From NCBI GenBank assembly GCA_044375275.1, contig JBILMZ010000113.1, positions 1 to 11,146 on the forward strand: DNA of 11,146 nucleotides, given 5' to 3'. Each line of letters starts with the position of its first letter. The stretch's first letter is position 1. Position numbers and translations under genes: made by a program. Below are positions 5,353-11,146 of this stretch, piece by piece. The notes beneath the pieces are model-generated. The model searched no databases. It saw only the letters and a program-made list of their open reading frames with translations, and was not told where the DNA came from. The stretch is from SZUA-430 sp044375275. Lineage in GTDB: Bacteria; Pseudomonadota; Alphaproteobacteria; Micropepsales; Micropepsaceae.

Positions 5353-8121
5353 CTATTGCCCCAGCCGTTCCAGGATGTGGGGCACGTGCACGAGGTCTGC
5401 CTTGTAGTTGCCCGTCAGCGTGTACATCACGAGATTGACGCCGAACCTGACGGCGACCTCGCGCTGCCTCTCACCGCCCGGTGACACGGCTGCCAGTGGG
5501 CGGCCATTGGCGTCCTCTGCCCAGGCGGCGGCCCAGTCGGAGCTTCCCACGATCACCGGGGACACGCCGTCAGTCGCTGTCGTGCTGGCAGATCCATCAT
5601 CGGAGGCCTGACGGGCCTCTACCCAGACACGGCCCGACGCCCAGCGGCCGGGATACTCCTTGAGCAGGTAGAACGTGCGCGAGAGGACGTGTTCCTGCGA
5701 GAGCGGCTGAAGCGGCGGAATGTCGAGACCTGCCAGCAACCGGCGCAGCGTAAAGGTTCCGGTGGCTGCGCCTGTCCCGCCGACAGGAAGGCCCGTGTCC
5801 TGGTCGCGCGTGTCGAACAGGATGGTGCCGCCATTGCGCATGAAGCTGTCGATCCTGGCGAGCGCGTTGGCCGACAGTTGCGTCTGTTGCGCGGTCACGG
5901 GCCAGTAGAGCAACGGAAAGAACGAAAGTTCGTCATTCTCGATGTCGACGGCGATCGGATCAGAGGGCTCGACCGCGGTGCGTTCCTTGAGGGCGCGCGT
6001 GAGGCCGATGAGCCCGGCCCGGCTCATCGCGTCGACCTGCGTGTCGCCAGTCTGGACGTAGGCGAGGCGGTAATTCAGGGAGGCCTTCATGGCGAATGCA
6101 TCATCGGCCCTGGCGATGTCGGGCGAGGTCGCGACGAAGAGGCCGGCCAACAGCAATGCCGTCATCTGGACAGACTTCTCCCTTCGCAAGGAAGGAACGG
6201 AAACGAGCCCTCTCAGCACATAGCCAATCACCAGATCCACCAGCGCAAGAATGATTGCCGCGATCATGACAGTGTATTTGAGTTCTGCCGCCTGGCGGAG
6301 CCCGAATTCTGCCGTCTGGATGTCATTGGGCAGGTCCGGCAACTCCCGCAGCTGTGCGTCCGGCTTGAACAGGTTGAAGGCCCGTCGGCTGCCGCTGTCG
6401 CCATAGAAGCCCGGCGGGTGCTTGGGACTTGCGTCCTGTGCGTCGAGTTCGGTGGCCTTGATTGAAAGGGCAGAGGTTGCAGGGGAGGCGAGCCTGCCGA
6501 AGCCGTCGAGTGTCTCGATGGGTGCCAGCAGACCCGCAGCGGCCGACGGCGTGGCGTTGCCGGCAACGCCGACAGACAGGGCAACTGTCCGGCGCAACAT
6601 GTCCACGAACAATCCCGAAAGCGGCAGATCCGACCACGCCGAGTTCGCTGTGACGTGGAAGAGGACGACCCATCCCTTGCCCAGTTGTGTTGCCGTCACG
6701 AGTGGCGTGCCATCATTGAGTTGGGCCCAGGTCCGGTGGTCGGTGCCAGCTCCCGGATCCGTGAGCACCTGTCGCTTGACCATCACTTCCGGGGGCACCT
6801 CCAGGCCATCGTAGGGGCTGCCTTCTGGCCACGCCGCGAGGGCCTGAGGCTTGTCCCATGACAGGGCGGAACCGAGCAGGCGGCCTCCGGTTCTCAGGCG
6901 TCCGGGAATGAGATCGTCGGTCTGTGCTGCCATCTTCGGGCCCGCGAACCGCACAAGCACGCCACCGCGCTGTACCCACGCGGCGACCATTTGCCGGTCG
7001 TCGCCGACGAGTTGGCCGACGTCTGCGAGCATCAGCACCGACAGGCCTGCCTTGACCAGGTCAGTGATGCGGCCCTGATGGATTTCCGCATAAGGCTGCA
7101 GGGCGCGGTCAAGATAGAAGATGTCGGAGAGCAGGGGCTGGGCTGCATCGACCGACTGCCCGGACACCAGCCCGACAGGCCGGCGTCGCCAGCGCTCATC
7201 GACAAGGACCGTGCTGCCCGCCGAGAGGCGGTTCTCGATCTCTATGCGTGCGAGATCGTTGCGCAGTTCCGTGGCGAGGTCCAGCGTGACTTTCTTCTCG
7301 CGCTCGCCTGGCTTGAGTTCAAATTCCTGCGACGCGAGATAGCGTCCCTGTGAACCGGTGGCCTTCAGGGTTCCGCGAACGGCGTCTTCATCCGATCCGC
7401 GAACGACCCGGAACACGAGCGCGCTGCCTTCAATACGGGGCTGTGCCAGTGCAAGGGCCGCGTTGGCCTTGCTGTCGGTGAGGACCTGGAGGTCGCCGAT
7501 GGCCTTGAGGCGGGACACGAATTCACCGGTGTTCCTGTCATCCAGTCCGTCGGAGAGCCAGATGATGTCCGGGTTGCCATCAAGGGCCAGCTTTTCAAGT
7601 GGTGCGAGCGCCTTCATGCGGTCAACACCGAAGGGCTGGGGCGAAACGGACTTTATGGCGCCCTGTGCTTCGGCACCAGACAGCTTGCGCACGCGGATCG
7701 CGACGTCGCTTTGTGCGGTTGGCACCACGACAAGTGCACGTCCATCGCGCTCGGCCTCGGCTGCGAGGTTCTGCATGGCACCCACGCGATCATCCCATCG
7801 CGATGCGGCGGCCCAGCTGTTGTCCACCACGATGACGACCGCGCTCTTCTTCAGGCCTGCAGACTGCGGATTGAGATAGGGATCAGCCAGCGCAAAGATG
7901 ATCAGGGCTGCGATCAGCATGCGCAACAGCAACAACCACAGCGGTGTGCGGGCTGGCGTTTCCTCTCCCTGCTGCAGGCCCAGCAACAGCCGGACGGCGG
8001 GAAACTGAACGCGCTTGGGTGCCGGCGGTGTCACGCGCAGCAGCCACCAGATCACCGGCAGCACGACGAGTGCCAGCAGAACCCACGGTGCGCCAAAGGC
8101 AAGAGGTCCGAGCGTGAGCAT
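5353..8121 (-). CDS. BatA-like N-terminal, VWA-like and DUF4159 membrane protein
   Basis: 922 residues. Seen: a BatA/aerotolerance-type N-terminus with membrane helices at about 10-29 and 61-82 and a proline/arginine-rich loop between. A VWA-like domain (about 92-215) has the degenerate MIDAS DNSWA (100-104). A beta-rich linker (225-312) leads to a flavodoxin/GATase-like domain (about 315-515) containing QRGGVLVRFAGP. A third membrane helix (614-637) is followed by a short basic loop (RREK, 646-649) and a hydrophobic segment (650-668) ending SPDIARA|DD, which looks like a signal peptide. The C-terminal DUF4159 domain runs from about 677 to 918. Positive-inside reasoning puts the VWA region and DUF4159 in the periplasm. 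The protein has no cysteine. GAGG at 8129-8132 lies 7 nt before the ATG. Gaps of 4 nt on each side show a tight operon. This is the standard alphaproteobacterial fusion; the biochemical role is unknown. Confidence 0.88.
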   Translation of the reverse strand: MLTLGPLAFGAPWVLLALVVLPVIWWLLRVTPPAPKRVQFPAVRLLLGLQQGEETPARTPLWLLLLRMLIAALIIFALADPYLNPQSAGLKKSAVVIVVDNSWAAASRWDDRVGAMQNLAAEAERDGRALVVVPTAQSDVAIRVRKLSGAEAQGAIKSVSPQPFGVDRMKALAPLEKLALDGNPDIIWLSDGLDDRNTGEFVSRLKAIGDLQVLTDSKANAALALAQPRIEGSALVFRVVRGSDEDAVRGTLKATGSQGRYLASQEFELKPGEREKKVTLDLATELRNDLARIEIENRLSAGSTVLVDERWRRRPVGLVSGQSVDAAQPLLSDIFYLDRALQPYAEIHQGRITDLVKAGLSVLMLADVGQLVGDDRQMVAAWVQRGGVLVRFAGPKMAAQTDDLIPGRLRTGGRLLGSALSWDKPQALAAWPEGSPYDGLEVPPEVMVKRQVLTDPGAGTDHRTWAQLNDGTPLVTATQLGKGWVVLFHVTANSAWSDLPLSGLFVDMLRRTVALSVGVAGNATPSAAAGLLAPIETLDGFGRLASPATSALSIKATELDAQDASPKHPPGFYGDSGSRRAFNLFKPDAQLRELPDLPNDIQTAEFGLRQAAELKYTVMIAAIILALVDLVIGYVLRGLVSVPSLRREKSVQMTALLLAGLFVATSPDIARADDAFAMKASLNYRLAYVQTGDTQVDAMSRAGLIGLTRALKERTAVEPSDPIAVDIENDELSFFPLLYWPVTAQQTQLSANALARIDSFMRNGGTILFDTRDQDTGLPVGGTGAATGTFTLRRLLAGLDIPPLQPLSQEHVLSRTFYLLKEYPGRWASGRVWVEARQASDDGSASTTATDGVSPVIVGSSDWAAAWAEDANGRPLAAVSPGGERQREVAVRFGVNLVMYTLTGNYKADLVHVPHILERLGQ

Positions 8122-8125
8122 GGGC

Positions 8126-9070
8126 CTACCTCATCTCGAGCGGTCGATGCGCGGACAACGCAGCGAAGGCGGCGAGGAGTGCGCCCTGTGCGGGACGGTC
8201 GGTACGATGCGTCGCGAAGGTCCAGTCCTGCCGCCGGCAAGACTGCGCGAGCGATGACTGCAGTGCTGCCATGCGGTCGCGATAGGCGTCCTTCAGGGAT
8301 TCGGCACGGCGCGCGAGCATGGTCACGCGGGATTCGACGTCCTCGAATTCCGTCCGGCCATTGAATGGCAGGTCTTCCTCGGCTGGATCGAGAACCTGGA
8401 TCAGGTGGCCCCTGACGCCGAGGGCCCCGTAGTGCCTGAGCATGTCCAGCGTTTTCTCGATCGGAGAGAGCCAGTCGCTGATCAGGATGATCTGCGAGAA
8501 CCGCGGCAGGGCCGCGAGTGGCGGGACGGTCCTTGCGGACGTCATGTTGCGTGCCAGGCTGAGGGCGAGCCTGTCGACTGCCTGGCGTCCGGTCGTGGCG
8601 GGATGTTCGCCGCCCAGTTCGCCAATGCGTTCACCACCCCTGACCAGCAGATAGGCAAAGGCCAGCGCCAGGACCGTTGCGCGCTCGACCTTGGAGTTTG
8701 TCGCGACATGCGACTGGTACTGCATTGACGGCGAGGCATCGCGCCAGATCCAGACGCTGGCGGCGGCGGACCATTCGCGCTCGCGCACGTAGAGATGTTG
8801 CGACTTGGCCGACTGGCGCCAGTCGATGGCCATTGACGGGTCTTCGTCGCGATATCGCCTGAACTGCCAGAAGGCGTCGCCCTGACCGACGCGTCGCCGG
8901 CCGTGATCGCCCTGCGCGACAGTCGCGGCGACACGGTGGGCCTGCACCATCAGCGGCGGGAGGCGTGCGCTGAGTTTTTCGGCATCGGCTCGCGCATTCA
9001 CCTTGCGCGACGGCGTGCTGATCCATCCGCCCAGTTTCGAACCCAGTATTCCTGGCGGTTTCAGGTTCAC
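8126..9070 (-). CDS. DUF58 domain protein (VWA-like fold), MoxR partner
   Basis: 314 residues, probably cytoplasmic, with no clear membrane helix. Seen: the family's N-terminal block LPPLMVQAHRVAATVAQGDHGRRR (37-60, described here in full as its key landmark), then GDAFWQFRRY (64-73), IDWRQSA (82-88) and the VWA-like MIDAS DASPS (111-115, intact DxSxS) followed by ILISDW (195-200) with D199. DUF58 genes are almost always next to moxR genes, and the pair is thought to act together, with DUF58 as ATPase partner or adaptor. The start is GTG, 41 nt after the MoxR stop; no ATG, GTG or TTG lies further upstream in frame and the Shine-Dalgarno is weak. A 14-codon reading in another frame begins directly at the MoxR stop and ends in GTGA over this start, so reinitiation is possible. 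The only cysteine of the operon is C278. Confidence 0.9.
   Translation of the reverse strand: MNLKPPGILGSKLGGWISTPSRKVNARADAEKLSARLPPLMVQAHRVAATVAQGDHGRRRVGQGDAFWQFRRYRDEDPSMAIDWRQSAKSQHLYVREREWSAAASVWIWRDASPSMQYQSHVATNSKVERATVLALAFAYLLVRGGERIGELGGEHPATTGRQAVDRLALSLARNMTSARTVPPLAALPRFSQIILISDWLSPIEKTLDMLRHYGALGVRGHLIQVLDPAEEDLPFNGRTEFEDVESRVTMLARRAESLKDAYRDRMAALQSSLAQSCRRQDWTFATHRTDRPAQGALLAAFAALSAHRPLEMR
8129..8132 (-). promoter_or_regulatory. Ribosome binding site of the DUF4159 gene
   Basis: GAGG on the minus strand, inside the last codons of the DUF58 gene, 7 nt before the ATG at 8121. It supports that start and a translationally linked operon. Confidence 0.5.
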
Positions 9071-9111
9071 GTCATCGTGTCCGGTGTTGCCTTCGGTTTC
9101 CGGCGCAGCAT

Positions 9112-10140
9112 CTAGAGGTAGGGACGCGTCAGCCGGTTGATCACATCGGACATCGTCACGCCGTCGGCACGTGCCGCGAAGGTGAGTGCCATGCGATGAC
9201 GCAGGATCGGCTGGGCCAGTGCCACGACGTCGTCGACCGACGGCGCGAAACGTCCTTCGACCAGTGCTCGTGCACGTACGGCCAGAGAGAAGGCCTGGCT
9301 TGCGCGCGGACCGGGTCCCCAGGCCACGTGCGCGCGAATGTCTTCCGCGCCTCCTTCTTCAGGACGGGCGCTGCGCACGATGGCGAGGATGGCGTCGAGA
9401 ACTTTTTCGCCCACGGGAATGGCGCGGACGAGACGCTGGAAGAACATCAGGTCCTGGGCGCGAATGACTTCCTTTGCGTGCTCGTCGGTCACGCCGGTGG
9501 TTGCAAGCAGCACGCGCTTTTCCGATTCAAGATCAGGATAGCCGATGTTGATCTGCAGGAGGAAGCGGTCCAGCTGTGCTTCGGGCAGCGGGTAGGTGCC
9601 TTCCTGCTCGAGCGGGTTCTGTGTCGCGAGCACGTGGAAGGGATGGGGCAGGTCGTAGCGCATGCCGGCGACCGTCACGTGCCGCTCCTGCATGGCCTGC
9701 AGAAGGGCTGACTGCGTGCGTGGGCTCGCGCGGTTGATTTCGTCCGCCATCAACAATTGCGCGAAGACCGGGCCGCGGATGAAGCGGAACCGGCGCTTGC
9801 CGTGTTCGTCTTCTTCGAGCACTTCTGAGCCTACGATGTCGGCGGGCATCAGGTCGGGCGTGAACTGGATGCGCTTTGTCGCGAGGCCAAGGACGATGCC
9901 CAGCGTTTCAACGAGACGGGTCTTGGCCAGTCCGGGCACGCCGATCAGCAGCCCGTGGCCGCCTGCGAGCATTGTTATGATGGACTGGTCGACCGCTTCG
10001 CGCTGGCCGAAGATGACCCGGCCGACGGCTTCCCGCACGGCAGCCAGTTTCGCGACGGCATGCTCGACTTCGCGCACGATGGATTCTGTACTGTCCAGGG
10101 CTGGCAAGTTGGGGGACACGAGGGACTTTCCGTTGTTCAT
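9112..10140 (-). CDS. MoxR family AAA+ ATPase
   Basis: 342 residues, the usual length. Seen: Walker A GVPGLAKT (67-74), Walker B LLMADE (129-134), sensor 1 Asn175 in ATQNP, the arginine finger probably R192 in AQLDRF, sensor 2 R279 in GPGPRAS, and the C-terminal lid domain (about 240-342). The pre-sensor stretch PLEQEGTYPLPEAQLDRF is typical of MoxR proteins. MoxR ATPases are hexameric remodelers that work with VWA-domain proteins to insert cofactors or assemble complexes. This is the first gene of the operon and presumably drives the DUF58 and membrane VWA proteins downstream. It starts with ATG at 10140. There is no good Shine-Dalgarno, so a start a few codons further in cannot be excluded. 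It has no cysteine. It lacks membrane segments, so it should be cytoplasmic. The substrate is unknown. Confidence 0.93.
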   Translation of the reverse strand: MNNGKSLVSPNLPALDSTESIVREVEHAVAKLAAVREAVGRVIFGQREAVDQSIITMLAGGHGLLIGVPGLAKTRLVETLGIVLGLATKRIQFTPDLMPADIVGSEVLEEDEHGKRRFRFIRGPVFAQLLMADEINRASPRTQSALLQAMQERHVTVAGMRYDLPHPFHVLATQNPLEQEGTYPLPEAQLDRFLLQINIGYPDLESEKRVLLATTGVTDEHAKEVIRAQDLMFFQRLVRAIPVGEKVLDAILAIVRSARPEEGGAEDIRAHVAWGPGPRASQAFSLAVRARALVEGRFAPSVDDVVALAQPILRHRMALTFAARADGVTMSDVINRLTRPYL

Positions 10141-10218
10141 ATCAGGGAATTCGCCAAGGGATTTCGCAATGACCTGTCAGCACGGCATTTTCAAGGCGCG
10201 TGCTTAACCCGACGCCCT

Positions 10219-10226
10219 GTTATAAC
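10219..10226. repeat. Perfect 8-bp palindrome GTTATAAC
   Basis: GTTATAAC equals its own reverse complement and contains a -10-like TATAAC readable on both strands. It lies in the divergent promoter region, 4 bp from the inverted repeat at 10230-10243. It may be a core promoter element, an operator or chance. Confidence 0.4.
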
Positions 10227-10229
10227 CAA

Positions 10230-10243
10230 TTTGCGACGGCAAA
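10230..10243. repeat. Short inverted repeat TTTGC-GACG-GCAAA
   Basis: Five-base arms around a four-base centre, in the middle of the intergenic region. The symmetry and position suit a transcription-factor half-site pair. It is too short and not followed by a T run, so it is not a terminator. The regulator is unknown. Confidence 0.35.
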
Positions 10244-10265
10244 CAGAACATTCGATCGCGTTATG

Positions 10266-10295
10266 TTGAATGACTCCTGACCTGTCGTGTTAATA
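10266..10295 (+). promoter_or_regulatory. Candidate sigma70-type promoter for DUF1285-NUDIX
   Basis: TTGAAT (10266-10271) and TTAATA (10290-10295) are 18 bp apart and end 38 nt before the ATG at 10334. Transcription would begin near 10302, which leaves no room for a start at the in-frame TTG at 10307 and so supports the ATG. A GANTC site (10272-10276) directly follows the -35 box. Confidence 0.35.
10272..10276. promoter_or_regulatory. GANTC site (CcrM-type methylation motif)
   Basis: GACTC between the proposed -35 and -10 boxes of the DUF1285 promoter. Methylation by a CcrM-like enzyme, known in many Alphaproteobacteria, could tie transcription to the cell cycle. One site alone is weak evidence. 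Confidence 0.3.
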
Positions 10296-10333
10296 GTTTC
10301 GACCCGTTGGCCCCTTGCTCCCAAGTTATTGAC

Positions 10334-10945
10334 ATGTCTGACTTCAAACAGGACCCGATGCACTGGGGCGCGCCAGCGCCGGATATCCTGCGCGGCCTGT
10401 CCGAAATTCAGGCGGAAACGGCTCACACCCGCAAGTTGCCCCCTGTCGACCTGTGGAACCCGGCCTTCTGCGGGGATATCGACATGCGGATTGCCGTTGA
10501 CGGAACCTGGTTCTACATGGGCACGCCCATCGGGCGGCCGGCGCTGGTGAGGCTGTTCTCGACCATCCTGCGGCGGGACGCTGACGGTAAGTATTACCTG
10601 GTTACCCCTGTCGAGAAGGTGGGTATCCGGGTGGACGATGCGCCCTTTGTAGCGGTCCGCGTCGACCGTTCGGGATCGGGCGGGTCACAGGTGCTGCAGT
10701 TCACCACCAATGTCGGGGATACCGTCGTCGCTGATGCCGCCAATCCGCTTCGGGTCGATACACGCGCTGCGGACCATGAGCCACGTCCCTATGTCCGGAT
10801 CCGGGGGCGGCTGGAAGCGCTCGTGGCGCGGTCCGTGTTCTACGAGCTTGTCGACATGGCAGAGGAGCGCGAGACGTCCCGGGGGCGTGAACTCGGCGTC
10901 ATGAGCGCGTCGCTGTATTTTCCGCTCGGACTTGCGGAGCCATGA
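10334..10945 (+). CDS. DUF1285 domain protein
   Basis: 203 residues from the ATG at 10334. Seen: the family signature running through DLWNPAFCGDIDMRIAVDG (39-57), WFYMGTPIGRPALVRLFS (59-76), KYYLVTPVEKVGIRVDDAPF (86-105), and a C-terminal half ending in a VMSASLYFPLG strand (189-199). This is a small soluble, probably cytoplasmic protein of unknown function, widespread in Proteobacteria. An in-frame TTG at 10307 would add nine residues, but the family homology and the promoter position favour the ATG, though neither has a clear Shine-Dalgarno. It overlaps the NUDIX gene by ATGA, so the two are translationally coupled. It is divergent from the MoxR operon. In many Alphaproteobacteria this DUF1285-NUDIX pair is followed by a CCA-adding tRNA nucleotidyltransferase gene, which would lie beyond this window. 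Confidence 0.9.
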   Translation: MSDFKQDPMHWGAPAPDILRGLSEIQAETAHTRKLPPVDLWNPAFCGDIDMRIAVDGTWFYMGTPIGRPALVRLFSTILRRDADGKYYLVTPVEKVGIRVDDAPFVAVRVDRSGSGGSQVLQFTTNVGDTVVADAANPLRVDTRAADHEPRPYVRIRGRLEALVARSVFYELVDMAEERETSRGRELGVMSASLYFPLGLAEP

Positions 10946-11146
10946 CGAATGATGATCTTGCCAGGCGGCTACGCGAGCGGCTTGTGCTGCCGGACGTGTT
11001 GCCCGTCGGTGTGCCGCGGGGTGACTTCGACCTCAATCCGCAACCGGGAAACACGCGCGAGCGGCATGCGACGCTCAAGGACGCGGCGGTGCTCATCCCC
11101 ATCGTGATGCGCCGGCCGGACCTGCAGGTGCTTTTCACGCGACGGG
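10942..11146 (+). CDS. NUDIX hydrolase, CoA pyrophosphatase-like (5' part, cut by window end)
   Basis: The first 68 residues of a gene that runs off the right edge. It starts with ATG in an ATGA overlap with the DUF1285 stop. Seen: a short N-terminal helix region (MTNDDLARRLRERL), an extended stretch, then RHATLKDAAVLIPIVMRR and LQVLFTRR, which match the first beta strands of CoA-pyrophosphatase-type NUDIX proteins (NudL/YeaB group). In those enzymes the UPF0035 region and the NUDIX box (GX5EX7REUXEEXGU) follow. Neither is visible here because the sequence ends. Family members hydrolyse CoA and its derivatives to 4'-phosphopantetheine and 3',5'-ADP. The call rests on the N-terminal pattern and the known neighbourhood. 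Confidence 0.75.
   Translation, partial: MTNDDLARRLRERLVLPDVLPVGVPRGDFDLNPQPGNTRERHATLKDAAVLIPIVMRRPDLQVLFTRR

Larger units (their letters stand above)
10141..10333. promoter_or_regulatory. Divergent promoter region between moxR-type operon and DUF1285
   Basis: 193 bp without a gene and visibly more AT-rich than its flanks. It should hold the promoter of the MoxR operon (minus strand) and of DUF1285-NUDIX (plus strand). For the minus strand a TATAAC -10-like box overlaps the palindrome at 10219-10226, with TTCTGT 18 bp upstream as a poor -35. This would give a leader of about 75 nt before the MoxR ATG. No riboswitch or small RNA gene could be recognised. Confidence 0.5.

Noticed and set aside
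4074..5438. 454-codon open frame on the plus strand opposite the 689-residue gene
   Set aside because: It is antisense to a gene with clear domain structure. Its translation is Arg/Asp/Gly-rich with no recognisable motif, and such long shadow frames are common in GC-rich DNA.
5689..6465. 258-codon plus-strand open frame opposite the DUF4159 gene
   Set aside because: A shadow of a real gene, with no ribosome site or known motif.
5353..8121. Active glutamine amidotransferase in the large membrane proteins
   Set aside because: The GATase-like folds lack any cysteine, so the catalytic triad cannot be present.
10204..10207. CtrA-type TTAA site upstream of the MoxR operon
   Set aside because: A TTAACC half-site is present, but no second TTAA occurs at 7-bp spacing, nor for the TTAA at 10290-10293.
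1..11146. CRISPR arrays, insertion sequences, tRNA/rRNA genes, phage or toxin-antitoxin loci
   Set aside because: No direct-repeat arrays, transposase-like proteins, terminal repeats or tRNA-like folds were seen. Genes are packed and of ordinary chromosomal character.

Overview
This 11.1 kb window is GC-rich chromosomal DNA from an alphaproteobacterium. Gene content and order point that way: DUF1285 next to a NUDIX hydrolase, divergent from a MoxR/DUF58/DUF4159 cluster, with GANTC (CcrM-type) sites in both divergent promoter regions. Hyphomonadaceae or another Caulobacterales/Rhodobacterales-like lineage is my best guess from gene order and composition. No rRNA or other taxonomic marker is present, so the rank below class is uncertain. 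Coding density is very high. I see no mobile elements, CRISPR arrays, tRNAs or rRNAs.

Layout, left to right. (1) 4-2060, minus strand: a two-gene operon of an SDR dehydrogenase (HSD17B4/MFE-2-like) followed by an iron-ADH/maleylacetate-reductase-like dehydrogenase, joined by a TTGA stop/start overlap. This looks like a small catabolic module. (2) 2061-2202: a divergent promoter region. (3) 2203-3311, plus strand: a DUF1003 inner-membrane protein and a GNAT acetyltransferase joined by TGATG. (4) 3279-10140, minus strand: a four-gene operon read right to left as MoxR AAA+ ATPase, DUF58 protein with a von Willebrand A (VWA)-like fold, a 922-residue BatA/VWA/DUF4159 membrane protein, and a 689-residue VWA/GATase-like membrane protein. 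Its last gene overlaps the GNAT gene tail to tail by 33 bp. (5) 10141-10333: a second divergent promoter region with a perfect 8-bp palindrome and a short inverted repeat. (6) 10334-11146, plus strand: DUF1285, then the start of a CoA-pyrophosphatase-like NUDIX gene cut by the window edge.

The centre of interest is the MoxR-DUF58-DUF4159-VWA operon. MoxR ATPases are thought to act as chaperone-like remodelers working with VWA-domain partners. Here the ATPase and the DUF58 protein should be cytoplasmic. The two large proteins should sit in the inner membrane with VWA and flavodoxin/GATase-like domains in the periplasm. Related operons are broadly conserved in Alphaproteobacteria, and from memory a Rhizobium leguminosarum counterpart was linked to cell shape and envelope integrity. 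The molecular job is unknown. Notable details are a module almost free of cysteine, one intact and one degraded MIDAS in the two membrane proteins, and a signal-peptide-like segment buried inside the 922-residue protein just before DUF4159.
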